Positions 1 through 8,271 of a stretch of DNA of 64,000 nucleotides are shown in pieces. Below the pieces are notes generated by a model, which was given only the letters and a program-made list of their open reading frames with translations, was not told where the DNA came from and ran no database searches. The translations under genes were made by a program, and so were the position numbers. The number at the start of each line of letters is the position of its first letter. Position 1 is the first letter of the stretch. The DNA comes from Alphaproteobacteria bacterium (GTDB lineage: Bacteria > Pseudomonadota > Alphaproteobacteria > MPNO01 > UBA830), in the NCBI GenBank assembly GCA_022822405.1, contig JAJEBT010000199.1:62001-126000 (forward strand), read 5' to 3'.

Positions 1-2
1 GG

Positions 3-809
3 CAGCGTCTGCCGACCTTCATCGTCCTGCACGGCTTCGTCGGAACCAAGGACAGGTCCCATGTCGAACTCGTCGCGCGAATGCTCGACGAGATGGGCTA
101 CTGCGTCTTCCGCATTGATTTTCGCGGTTGCGGCGAGAGCGAAGGCGCGCGCGGCGAGGTCCGCTGCTTCGACCAGGTGGCCGACACCAAGAACGCCCTG
201 ACCTTCATCGCCGGGCGCGAAGAGGTGGACCCCGACAGGATCGGCGTCATCGGGCACAGCTTCGGGGCGGCGGTGGCGATCTTCGCCGGCGGAATCGACG
301 AGCGTATCGCTGCCGTGATCTCGCTTTGCGGCTGGGGCGATGGCGAACGCAAGTTCCGAGGCCAACATCCGACACCCGAAGCCTGGCAGAAATTCACCGG
401 CATCCTGGAGGACGGGCAGAAGCAGAAGGCCGAGACCGGCGAGAGCATGTGGGTCTCGCGTTTCGACGTGGTGCCGATTCCGCCGGAACTGCGCACGAAC
501 CTCTCGCCCAAGGCGCAGTTCGAGGTGCCGGTGGAAACCGCGATCAGCATGTACAAGTTCCGCGCCGAAGACGTCGTGGCCGACATCGCGCCGCGCCCGC
601 TCCTGCTGTTCCACACGGCGGACGACGTGGTCACGCCGACGGAACAGTCGATCCGCCTGTTCGAGAAGGCCGGCGCCAACGCCGAACTGATGATCCCCAC
701 CGGCGTTGCGCACTTTCCGTTGTCTGAGGAGGATGCGCCCTATACGCGCGCCCTGATCGGCGCATGGCTCGACAAGTTCTTCCCGACACCGCTGCGCGCG
801 CACGCATGA
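3..809 (+). CDS. alpha/beta hydrolase, 5' truncated by window edge
   Basis: The reading frame is open from base 3, so the true start lies outside the window. An HGF oxyanion-type motif (LHGFVGTK) is visible in the first residues. The nucleophile elbow GHSFGA gives the catalytic serine, a late acid sits in HTADDVVTP and the histidine in GVAHFP, so the catalytic triad is complete. This is the serine-hydrolase (dienelactone hydrolase / acyl-peptidase-like) fold; the substrate cannot be read from sequence. Its stop overlaps the start of the next gene (ATGA), which suggests translational coupling with the Ldh2-type dehydrogenase and a shared catabolic role (inference). Confidence 0.85.
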   Translation, partial: QRLPTFIVLHGFVGTKDRSHVELVARMLDEMGYCVFRIDFRGCGESEGARGEVRCFDQVADTKNALTFIAGREEVDPDRIGVIGHSFGAAVAIFAGGIDERIAAVISLCGWGDGERKFRGQHPTPEAWQKFTGILEDGQKQKAETGESMWVSRFDVVPIPPELRTNLSPKAQFEVPVETAISMYKFRAEDVVADIAPRPLLLFHTADDVVTPTEQSIRLFEKAGANAELMIPTGVAHFPLSEEDAPYTRALIGAWLDKFFPTPLRAHA

Positions 810-1831
810 AGACCGTCCCCGCACACGATCTGCACGAGTTTGCGGTAGGACTCCTGACCGCCGGAGGGTTCGCGCCGAACTTCGCCGAGGACACCGCCCG
901 CGTGCTGGTCTGGGCCAATGCGCGAGGCGCCGATTCCCATGGAGTCCTGCGCATACCCCGCTATGTGGAAATGGTCGAGCAGGGCCGCATCGACCCTGCC
1001 GCGACCATGGATGTCGAGCGCAGCGAGGGTGCAGTTGCCGTTCTGGACGCGCACAACATGCCGGGCGCCACCGCCATGCTCGCCGCGATGAACGAAGCCG
1101 CGAGTATCGCCGAACGCTTCGGCACGGGCTGGTGCTCGGCGAAGAACATTTCCCATGCCGGAGCGATCGGCTTCTACGCCGTACAGGCGGCAGAGCGCGG
1201 CCTTCTGGGCGTCGTCATGTCCGCTTCGAGGCCCCTGATGGCCTATCACGGCGCGCGCGTCTCGGGCCTTTCCACAAACCCGATCGCCATCGCTGCCCCC
1301 AAGACGGGCCATCCCCTGCTTCTGGACATGTCGACCGCGACCGTTCCTCTCGGCAAGATCATGCACGCCAGGGATGCCGGCACCGGCATTCCCCCCGGCT
1401 GGGGTATCGACGAGACCGGATCGCCGACAACCGATCCCGCGCGGGTGGCCACGCTCGCACCGCTCGGCGGTCCGAAGGGATCGGGCCTCTCGCTGATGAT
1501 CGAGGTGCTTTGCAGCGTCCTCACCTGCAACCCCGTGATTTCCGAGGCCCTGACCGGAGGCAGAGCGGCGATGAACGGTCTTGCGCTGGCCGTGAATGTC
1601 GGCGCCTTCACCGAGACGGATGCCTTCGCGCGCCAGATCACCGAGCTGGTCGTCGCGATCAAGGGTCTGCCGACAGCTGCCGGGACCGATGCCATCCTGA
1701 TGCCGGGAGAGCGCGGCTTTCGCCTGGCCGACATGCGCTATCGAGAGGGGATTCCGCTGGCCGGGGGTACGATCACGCGCCTGGCAGAGCTCGCGAAGCG
1801 TCTCGACGTCCCGTCCGAAGCGATTCTCTAG
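806..1831 (+). CDS. Ldh2 family malate/L-lactate/ureidoglycolate-type dehydrogenase
   Basis: A 341-residue NAD(P)-dependent 2-hydroxyacid oxidoreductase of the Ldh2/MDH2 family, close to the usual 330-360 residues. Family signatures include ADSHGVLRIPRY near the N-terminus, a histidine-bearing SAKNISHAGAIGFY segment, GLSTNPIAIAAP and the late PKGSGLSLMIEVL helix. The ATG at 806 was chosen because it overlaps the upstream stop and fits the family N-terminus; an earlier in-frame start would run into the hydrolase. Members reduce or oxidise malate, lactate, ureidoglycolate, 2,3-diketogulonate or sulfolactate, so the precise substrate is open. It is probably co-transcribed with the hydrolase. Confidence 0.88.
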   Translation: MKTVPAHDLHEFAVGLLTAGGFAPNFAEDTARVLVWANARGADSHGVLRIPRYVEMVEQGRIDPAATMDVERSEGAVAVLDAHNMPGATAMLAAMNEAASIAERFGTGWCSAKNISHAGAIGFYAVQAAERGLLGVVMSASRPLMAYHGARVSGLSTNPIAIAAPKTGHPLLLDMSTATVPLGKIMHARDAGTGIPPGWGIDETGSPTTDPARVATLAPLGGPKGSGLSLMIEVLCSVLTCNPVISEALTGGRAAMNGLALAVNVGAFTETDAFARQITELVVAIKGLPTAAGTDAILMPGERGFRLADMRYREGIPLAGGTITRLAELAKRLDVPSEAIL

Positions 1832-1964
1832 ACAACGGAAGAGCAGGGCGAATCCAGTCGCAGCCGCCGTCGCGGCGCCGTATCCGTTGATCCGCAGAAC
1901 CGTTATGCCCTGAACCGTTTTGTCTGTAGAACGGAAACCGATGCGCGGAACCGGGAGGAAGACG

Positions 1965-2747
1965 ATGCACAGTGACAGCCCCAAGGAACCAGTCACCCGC
2001 CTGGAGATCGAAGGCGACATCGCGACCATTATCTTCGATCGTCCGGAGAAGCGAAACGCGATGAACGACGCCCTGATCAACGAACTCGGCGCCTTCTTCT
2101 CGCGTCCGCCCGAAGGCATAAACGCGGTCATTCTGACCGGAAGCGGCGGGCATTTCTGCGCCGGCCTCGACCTCGCCGAGCATGAGCACCGCTCGCCGGA
2201 ACAGACGGTCTTCCATTCGCGCAACTGGCATCGGGTCGCGGACATGATCGAAACCGGAGGCCTGCCTGTCATCTCGGCGCTGACCGGTGCCGTCATTGGT
2301 GGCGGGCTGGAAATAGCCACCGCAACGCATGTCCGCATTGCCGAGCCCTCGGTTCGGTTCGAGTTGCCGGAAGGCCTCCGCGGAATCTTCGTCGGTGGCG
2401 GGGCGACCGTCCGGGTCGGCCGTATCCTGGGGGCGGACCGGATGCGCGAGATGATGCTGACGGGCCGGAGGTATGGCGCCGAGGAGGGGCTTGCGCTGGG
2501 GCTTGCGCATTATTCGGTCGGCGAAGGCGAGGCCTTGCCGCTTGCACGCAAACTGGCGCGCAAGATTGCCGACAATGCCCCGTTTTCGAACTATCTGATG
2601 ATAGAGGCAATCTCGCGGATCGGAGACATGTCGCGCGCGGATGGCCTGTTCACGGAAAGCCTTGCCGCCGCAATGTCGCAAACCACGGAAAGCGCCCGCG
2701 AAGGGTTGCGCGCCTTCCTCGAGAAACGGAAGCCCGAATTCGGATAG
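1965..2747 (+). CDS. enoyl-CoA hydratase/isomerase (crotonase) family protein
   Basis: A 260-residue crotonase-fold protein. The oxyanion-hole segments (GHFCAGLDLAE and GGGLEIA) are present. The two glutamates used by classical enoyl-CoA hydratases also appear, in GGGLE and in LPEGL, so hydratase chemistry on a 2-enoyl-CoA is plausible. The ATG at 1965 was chosen because GGGAGGA lies just upstream at 1953-1959; an upstream TTG lacks such a site. It follows the dehydrogenase by 133 bases on the same strand. The substrate is unknown, and isomerase or hydrolase activity within the superfamily cannot be excluded. Confidence 0.88.
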   Translation: MHSDSPKEPVTRLEIEGDIATIIFDRPEKRNAMNDALINELGAFFSRPPEGINAVILTGSGGHFCAGLDLAEHEHRSPEQTVFHSRNWHRVADMIETGGLPVISALTGAVIGGGLEIATATHVRIAEPSVRFELPEGLRGIFVGGGATVRVGRILGADRMREMMLTGRRYGAEEGLALGLAHYSVGEGEALPLARKLARKIADNAPFSNYLMIEAISRIGDMSRADGLFTESLAAAMSQTTESAREGLRAFLEKRKPEFG

Positions 2748-2767
2748 AGGCCACTCGTCGCGAGGCG

Positions 2768-2911
2768 TCAGCAGTAGAGGAACAATGGTCGGCGGATTGC
2801 AGAGCCGCCGGCGAGGCGTATAACGGCCTCTTTGCTGGGGAAGATGCCGACGACGTTGAAGCGTGGCCTGAGTTCGGCATGGAGCTGTTCGGCAACGGAT
2901 TTCGTACGACA
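2768..2911 (-). pseudogene. IS256-family transposase C-terminal remnant
   Basis: On the minus strand the codons read RTKSVAEQLHAELRPRF, then NVVGIFPSKEAVIRLAG, then lose similarity and stop at 2768. The VVGIFPsxxAvIRLxGA string is the hallmark C-terminal end of IS256-family (mutator-type) transposases. Only about 45 codons survive, with no terminal repeats, so this is a dead scar between the enoyl-CoA hydratase and the GMC oxidoreductase. The rest of the 2748-3131 interval shows no gene. Confidence 0.75.
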
Positions 2912-3131
2912 TGACCGGCCTCGCGGCATGGTCTACCGGCGATCCCGGCCGGCACCCAAGCGGTGCCTGCCCGCCGGGCGAAGCCGGCGGCCTTCAGGCA
3001 ATTCTGGCAGCGGGGACATCAGAAGCAAGTCCGACGCGGCGCCCGGCCGGACTCTATCATCTGCCCCTTTCGATTGCCGCGCCAGCCGGTCCCTGCCCGC
3101 TTCCGGAAACCGGACGACAGGTTGGATGCCG

Positions 3132-4769
3132 TCAGGCGTCCACGTCCGGCGACAGCGGGGTCGCGCCGAGGATGTGATCGCTCACCTTCTCGGCAATCAG
3201 GAGAACCGCCGCGTTGATGTTTCCGGAAACCAGGTCGGGCATGGACGATGCGTCCACCACCCGAAGGTTTTCCGCCCCGCGAACCCGGCATTCCGGATCG
3301 AGCACCGCGCGCTCGCCGGTGCCCATCGGGGTCGTGCAGGAGGGGTGATGCGCGGTAACCACCGTGCGTCGTATCCACGCGTCGATCTCGCCGTCTGTCT
3401 TCACGTCCGCGCCGGGGGTGGTCTCGGTTCCCCGGAACGAATCGAGCGCCGGCTGGTGCAGCAGCTCGCGCGCGATCCTGACACCGTTGCGCAGGGTGAC
3501 GAGATCTTCCGGCGCGGCGAGGAAGTTCTGGATGATGCGCACCCTGTCCATCGGGTTCGCCGACCTCAGCAGCACCTCGCCCCGGCTCTCCGGGTGCAAC
3601 AGCACCGGCCGCAACCCGAAACCGTCCTCGTATGGCGGCCTGATGCCCGGGAACCACAGATGGGCATGCGGCGGAGCGCCGCGGAACAGGAACTGGATGT
3701 CCGTCACCGCAAGCTCCGGGCGTGTCTTGACGAAGCCGTGAAGCCCGCCGGGAAGAACCGTGGCGGGTCCGGTTCCGAAGAGATGCGCCCGCACCATCGA
3801 CACCGCCATGCGATCGAAGCGCATGACGCCCCGGAACGGCCCGGGAACGGGACGGGTGGCCATCGGCATGACGGCCAGATGGTCCTGCAGGTTCTTGCCC
3901 ACGTAGGGGGAATCGATCACCGTATCGATGCCGATCTCGGACAGGTGGTCCGCCGGACCGATCCCCGAAAGCATCAGGAGCTGCGGCGAGTTGAAAACGC
4001 CACCCGACAGGATGACTTCCCGCGCCGCATGGGCCGTCCGGGTCTCGTTACCGCGAACGAATTCAACGCCGGTGGCTCGCCGGCCGTCCATGACCACGCG
4101 AGTCGCGTGCGCGTTCGTCAGCACCGTGACGTTGGGGCGCTTCATCGCCGGCCTCAGAAAGGCGCGGGCCGCGCTGTTGCGTTTGCCCTGGTGAATCGTC
4201 GACTGGCTGCGGCCGAGGCCTTCCTGCTTCTCCCCGTTGTAGTCATGGGTAAAGCCGATGCCGGTGGCCTCGCCGGCCTCGATCCATGCATCCCAGAGCG
4301 GATCCGTGGAGCGCGCCCGCGTGGTATGGAGCGGACCGTCACCGCCACGCCACCTGTCGGCGCCTTCCTCCCAGCTTTCCATGCGCCGGAAGTACGGCAG
4401 CACGTCGACATAGGACCAGCCGATGGCTCCCTTCTGCGCCCAGCGGTCATAGTCGCCGCGGTGGCCGCGCACGTAGGCCATCACGTTAATCGAGGACGAA
4501 CCGCCGAGCACCTTGCCGCGCATCGCCTCGACGACGCGATTGTCGATATGGGCTTCCGGTTCGGTGTCCAGACCCCAGTCGTGCGCCCTCTTGTCGTGCA
4601 TCCGCCCGAGGCCGAGAGGAATGTGGATCAGCGGATCGGTGTCGGGACCACCGGCTTCCAAGACCAGCACGCTGACATCGCGCTCGGCGCTCAGCCGGTA
4701 TGCCAGCACGCAGCCGGCGCTCCCCGCGCCGACGACGATATAGTCGTACTCGTTCCGCTCGCCCGTCAT
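3132..4769 (-). CDS. GMC family FAD-dependent oxidoreductase
   Basis: A 545-residue flavoprotein of the glucose-methanol-choline oxidoreductase family (choline or alcohol dehydrogenase-like). The N-terminal dinucleotide-binding motif is VVGAGSAGCVLAYRL. The GMC signature GKVLGGSSSINVMAYVRG and the second signature SGGVFNSPQLLMLSGIGP are both present. The C-terminal active-site pair shows as TAHHPSCTTPMG and GNINAAVL. It would oxidise an alcohol to an aldehyde, using FAD. ATG 4769 has GGGGGAA upstream; ATG 4787 (also with a fair site) is the main alternative. It faces the preceding operon convergently. Confidence 0.93.
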   Translation of the reverse strand: MTGERNEYDYIVVGAGSAGCVLAYRLSAERDVSVLVLEAGGPDTDPLIHIPLGLGRMHDKRAHDWGLDTEPEAHIDNRVVEAMRGKVLGGSSSINVMAYVRGHRGDYDRWAQKGAIGWSYVDVLPYFRRMESWEEGADRWRGGDGPLHTTRARSTDPLWDAWIEAGEATGIGFTHDYNGEKQEGLGRSQSTIHQGKRNSAARAFLRPAMKRPNVTVLTNAHATRVVMDGRRATGVEFVRGNETRTAHAAREVILSGGVFNSPQLLMLSGIGPADHLSEIGIDTVIDSPYVGKNLQDHLAVMPMATRPVPGPFRGVMRFDRMAVSMVRAHLFGTGPATVLPGGLHGFVKTRPELAVTDIQFLFRGAPPHAHLWFPGIRPPYEDGFGLRPVLLHPESRGEVLLRSANPMDRVRIIQNFLAAPEDLVTLRNGVRIARELLHQPALDSFRGTETTPGADVKTDGEIDAWIRRTVVTAHHPSCTTPMGTGERAVLDPECRVRGAENLRVVDASSMPDLVSGNINAAVLLIAEKVSDHILGATPLSPDVDA

Positions 4770-5274
4770 TTTTGCGGTTTCCCCCATGCGCCGGCGTTCT
4801 CCGGCCATCAGTTTCTGCGAGCCGTCGGCATGGATCCCGGTCAGAACCACCCGAGACGGTCCGTGGCACCCTGTCCCGACCCGCTACGCCAGCAGCGGCA
4901 GAAGGCCGGGATCACGGTACGGCCAGCGGCAGGGATCCGATCCGGTCCGCTTCTCCCTCCGGGGAGCCGCTCCGTTCCGGCGACAGGTTCGACACCGGCC
5001 AAGAAGGCAGCTGCGGCGCTGGAGAAGACCGGCGGAAACCCGGTCGCGACATTCGGGGCCCAAGGCCCCGGCGCGCCCGGAATTGCGCCGTAGTCTGGTA
5101 ACGCGGGCTCGCTACGACCGAGACCGGCACACGGTTATCGTCGATATCTGAGCCCTACGCACCGGAGGGTATCATAGCACGTGTCTGGCGAAACTGCGAC
5201 CGCGTTTCGACCGCCAGGCAGCGCCGATTCTCACCAGTGCAGCCGGCGAACCGCCTGCCGCAGGCAAGAGGCCG
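4770..5274. other. intergenic stretch, nothing recognised
   Basis: About 500 bases lie between the GMC oxidoreductase start and the relaxase remnant. No convincing coding region, RNA gene or repeat is visible. The presumed promoter of the GMC gene must lie near its left part, but I could not pick out clear boxes. Confidence 0.5.
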
Positions 5275-6024
5275 TCACCGCCCGTCGGCGATGTCGCGGT
5301 ATGCCTTCAGCATGGCGTGGACTTTCCTGAAACGGCGCTTCACTCGGGCCTGCATCCACCCGTCCGGCCACCAGTCTTCCGCGACGCGCTCCCGGCCCCA
5401 GAGACGCTCCGCGATCTGGCGCCGGGTCAGCCCGTGCCAGTCGGCTTCGAGCACGGCCAGCAGCTCCGTCCGTTTCCGTTCCCGTGCGCCCGCCCGCCGA
5501 CCCCTCGTCGAGGGTCCGGCCCGCCCGTGACGCTCCAGAGGTCGCCCAGCCGGGCGATGACGACCAGCAGCGTAAGGCCGGTGACGAGCCGCGCGGCATC
5601 GCGCGCCCGCGAGATCGCCACATAGAAGGCGCGCTGGTTGACCAGGTTCGGGCTCTCTGCCGGCATCGCCGCGAGAATCCGGTCCACCGTCCGGCCCTGG
5701 AAGGCGTGCACCGCCGCCGGGAAGGCGGGGTCGATATGCCGGAGCTGGGCGTCGTGCTGCCCGAGTTTGGCGAGCTTGCCGTCGTCGAGACGGAACAGAA
5801 CGCCGTCCCGCTCGACCGATTCCACCGTGGCGGTCTCGCCGTTGGTGAGACCGGAAGCGTTCGGGATCGACCGGGCCGGTAAGCCCGAGCGCCGCCGCGC
5901 CCCTGCCAGCCCAGGCGCTCGCCTCGCGGCGGTGCGCCCCGTCGTCCTTCGCGTAGTAGCCATCGCGCCCGAAATAGCCCACGCCCTGCGCGAGCGAGGC
6001 AATCTTGCCGATGGACGCTACTAT
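5275..6024 (-). pseudogene. collapsed MobF/TraA-type relaxase-helicase gene
   Basis: Three pieces of one conjugative relaxase are readable on the minus strand. The first (about 6024-5870) matches the TraA/TrwC N-terminus: VASIGKIASLAQG, DGYYAKDDGAHR, ASAWAGRGAAALGLTGP. It then joins, in a different frame, a late helicase segment (VHAFQGRTVDRILAAM, FYVAISRARDA). The C-terminal tail (RQIAERLWG, WMQARVKRRFRKVH) returns to the first frame and stops at 5275. Most of the relaxase active site and the central helicase motifs are missing. The codon at the expected start reads ATA instead of ATG. This is a dead remnant of an integrative or conjugative element. Confidence 0.8.
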
Positions 6025-6202
6025 CGCGGCAACCCCGCGACGGAGGCGGGAAGGTGGGATTCGTGACGGTCGATACAAGCCAGATATGCGCTCGCGGGCC
6101 GCGGAACAAGGGAGGAACCCATGGTCTCGTAGCCCTGTCACCGCATGGCCGCGAATGTCGCCCGATGGCCGTCCCAGGGGCTTGCAAATGCCGCGACGAC
6201 AC

Positions 6203-6219
6203 GCTATCAATATGATAGC
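6203..6219. promoter_or_regulatory. 7-bp inverted repeat, likely toxin-antitoxin operator
   Basis: GCTATCA, 3 bases, then TGATAGC: a perfect 7-bp inverted repeat ending 18 bases before the antitoxin start. It overlaps an A+T-rich stretch that could serve as the -10 region. Ribbon-helix-helix antitoxins of this class bind such palindromes and autorepress; the role here is inferred from position. Confidence 0.65.
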
Positions 6220-6237
6220 AGATGCGGAGGCAAGCCG

Positions 6238-6498
6238 ATGGCGACGATCAACGTGAGACAACTCGACGACGATGTGGTGGACCGCCTCAAGCGCCGCGCC
6301 GCGCTGAACAACCGCTCCCTGGAGGGCGAGGTGCGCCATGTCCTGGAATGCGCCGCCGACGACGACATGGCGGCGAAGCGCGCCAGGTTCCTGGAAGCGT
6401 CGGACCGGCTGCGGGAGAAGACCAGGGGCCGCAAGCAGACCCCGGCGGAAGTGCTGATCCGCGAGGACCGCGACCACGGCCATCGCGACGACTTCTGA
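6238..6498 (+). CDS. FitA/VapB-type ribbon-helix-helix antitoxin
   Basis: An 86-residue protein with an N-terminal Arc/FitA-like DNA-binding segment (MATINVRQLDDDVVDRLKRRA, read in two halves) including the NRSLEGEVR turn typical of FitA-type antitoxins. The C-terminal half is charged and would wrap the partner toxin. GGAGG sits at 6226-6230, well placed for the ATG at 6238. The stop overlaps the toxin start (TGATG). It should neutralise the PIN toxin and repress the operon through the palindrome at 6203-6219. It is the only intact cargo left in the decayed element around it. Confidence 0.88.
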   Translation: MATINVRQLDDDVVDRLKRRAALNNRSLEGEVRHVLECAADDDMAAKRARFLEASDRLREKTRGRKQTPAEVLIREDRDHGHRDDF

Positions 6499-6926
6499 TG
6501 CGCTTCGTCGTCGATGCGAGCGTGACGGTCAAGTTGCTGGTCGACGAGCCCGATTCGGATGCCGCGCGGGGACTGGCGGCGAGCGGCGAGGAGTTGCACG
6601 CGCCGCGCCTGATGGCGTCCGAGGCTGCCAATGCGCTGTGGCGAAAGGCGCGGACGGGTCAGATGGAGCGCGCCGACGCAGGCGCCGCCCTTGCCTGGAT
6701 GGCCGAAATGCCGCTGCGCTGGCACGACGACGAGACCGCCGGCGCGGACGCGCTCCGTCTGGCGCTGGCCCTCGACCATGCGGTTTACGACTGCGTGTAT
6801 CTCGCGCTCGCACACCGCATCGGCGCGACGGTGGTGACGGCGGACCGTCGATTCGCGAATGTCCTGGCCTCGACCGAGCATGGCGAGTCCGTGATGATGC
6901 TGACCGACTATGCCAGAACACGATGA
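6498..6926 (+). CDS. VapC-type PIN-domain ribonuclease toxin
   Basis: A 142-residue PIN domain. The acidic metal-binding residues are all present: D6 in VVDASV, E42 in MASEAANAL, D98 in VYDCVYLALA and D116 in TADRRF. Family members are Mg2+-dependent endoribonucleases, many cutting tRNA or rRNA and inhibiting translation. The start codon overlaps the antitoxin stop, as expected for a coupled toxin-antitoxin operon. Length and active site look intact, so this pair is probably functional. Confidence 0.9.
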   Translation: MRFVVDASVTVKLLVDEPDSDAARGLAASGEELHAPRLMASEAANALWRKARTGQMERADAGAALAWMAEMPLRWHDDETAGADALRLALALDHAVYDCVYLALAHRIGATVVTADRRFANVLASTEHGESVMMLTDYARTR

Positions 6927-6963
6927 CGACGATGCCGCACCGCGAAGTTTTTTCATCGTAGGC

Positions 6964-7160
6964 AAGCGCGACGAGGCGGCGGAGGCGATCCGGGGGCTGA
7001 TCGAGCGTATCGTGCTGACCCCCGGCGAGAAGCGCGGCGAGATGCACGCTGCGCTCCATGGCGACCTCGGCACCATCATCGAACGGGCCGGGAGCGGCCG
7101 CCGGAAAGGGGCGACCGACATCCCGCGAAGCGGAATGTCGGTCTCGGTGGTAGCGGGGGA
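6964..7160 (+). pseudogene. large serine recombinase C-terminal remnant
   Basis: After the toxin gene the frame reads RDEAAEAIRGLIERIVLTP, then GEMHAALHGDLGTII, and ends SVSVVAG. This matches the extreme C-terminus of large serine recombinases of mobile elements in alphaproteobacteria. The catalytic and zinc-ribbon domains are absent. The similarity runs directly into the 3' end of tRNA-Met, where the frame continues only by chance. The bases shared between recombinase and tRNA suggest a recombination join. It is a non-functional remnant. Confidence 0.65.
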
Positions 7161-7224
7161 GGGACTCGAACCCCCGACACGCGGATTATGATTCCGCTGC
7201 TCTAACCAGCTGAGCTACCCCGCC
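7148..7224 (-). tRNA. tRNA-Met (anticodon CAT)
   Basis: On the minus strand a 77-base cloverleaf reads from 7224: acceptor GGCGGGG pairing with CCCCGCT, D arm GCTC/GAGC, anticodon stem GCGGA/TCCGC with loop ATCATAA (anticodon CAT), and a T arm with GGTTCGAGTCC. The encoded 3' end is ACCA. The sequence resembles the elongator methionine tRNA of alphaproteobacteria. A lysidine-modified tRNA-Ile also uses CAT, but the overall sequence favours Met. Mobile-element remnants abut the 3' end. Confidence 0.95.
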
Positions 7225-7398
7225 AAACGCGGCCGGTATATGAACGATGGAACCACCCTCGTCAAGCCTGTCTGCGCCGCCACCGTGATCGGCCATGGCG
7301 GGAGCGATCACGCAAGGACCGGCTGGTGCAGGGCATGGCGCAACAGGCATGTAGCGGCTACAAACACCCGGAAACGAAATCGCACCGGAGAAGCAGTC

Positions 7399-8169
7399 AT
7401 GGCCAGGAACAGGGAGGCGCTGAGCCTTGCGGTGCTGATCGACGCCGACAACACGAGCGCACGGTATGCACAGGCGATCTTCGAGGAGATCGTCAAGCTC
7501 GGCGAAGCCGACGTGCGCCGCATCTACGGAGACTTCTCGGGTACCCAGCTCGGCAACTGGGACAAGGCCATCCAGTCGCTTGCGATCCTTCAGCACCAGC
7601 AACGAAGCAACTCCAAGGGCAAGAACGCGGCGGACATCGCGCTGGTCATCGACGCGATGGACCTGCTCTACAAGAACAATCTCGACGGCGTGTGCCTGGT
7701 CTCGAGCGACAGCGATTTCACGCGCCTCGCGCAACGGCTCCGAGAGGAAGGCCTCACGGTCTACGGCTTCGGAGAACGCAAGACGCCAGAGGCGTTCCGC
7801 AACGCCTGCAGCAGGTTCATATATCTCGAGAACCTTCTGGATTCCGGCACCGAGAAGGGGAACGGCACGACCGCCTCCGCGAAAGCGGAAAAGAAGGAAT
7901 CGCCATCGAAGGCCATAAAGCTCATCGCGAAGGCGATCGAGGATGCGGACGAGGACGGTTGGGCCAACCTCGGCAGCGTCGGCACCCGACTGCTCGCCGC
8001 GGCGCCGGACTTCGATTCCAGAACCTATGGCTGTTCCAACCTGAGCACGCTGGTCGAGAAGTCCGGCGGGTTCGAAATCCGCAAGGAGCCAGGCAAGGGC
8101 GTGCATATCCGCCGCAAGGTGGTCAAGCGCAGGGCCAGGAAACAGTCCTCAGGCACCGAAGACAAGTAG
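7399..8169 (+). CDS. NYN-domain putative RNase with C-terminal OST-HTH/LOTUS domain
   Basis: A 256-residue protein. Residues about 8-150 form a NYN (PIN-like, LabA/DUF88) nuclease domain: LAVLIDADN near the start, KNAADIALVIDAMDL in the middle and VSSDSDFTRLAQRLRE provide the acidic residues expected to hold a metal. Residues about 170-240 resemble an OST-HTH/LOTUS domain (WANLGSVGTRLL, LSTLVEKSGGFEI). The C-terminus is very basic. Such proteins are thought to act on RNA; a specific substrate is unknown. The ATG at 7399 has GGAG upstream. It stands alone beside tRNA-Met. Confidence 0.88.
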   Translation: MARNREALSLAVLIDADNTSARYAQAIFEEIVKLGEADVRRIYGDFSGTQLGNWDKAIQSLAILQHQQRSNSKGKNAADIALVIDAMDLLYKNNLDGVCLVSSDSDFTRLAQRLREEGLTVYGFGERKTPEAFRNACSRFIYLENLLDSGTEKGNGTTASAKAEKKESPSKAIKLIAKAIEDADEDGWANLGSVGTRLLAAAPDFDSRTYGCSNLSTLVEKSGGFEIRKEPGKGVHIRRKVVKRRARKQSSGTEDK

Positions 8170-8271
8170 AGCCTGGGGGTAGAATCGACACTGTCATATC
8201 CCCGTGGATCCGCCCTGCCGGCCGTTGCAAATCGTGATCTGGCAGGCGGCGGCACGGGATTGCGCGATGAG

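Noticed and set aside
2832-5093. A 753-codon plus-strand open frame opposite the GMC oxidoreductase
   Set aside because: It is an antisense by-product of high G+C coding sequence; the minus-strand frame carries all GMC family motifs.
7160-7191. Peptide tail GEGLEPPTRGL on the recombinase remnant
   Set aside because: It is simply translation of the tRNA-Met antisense strand, a common artefact, not protein sequence.
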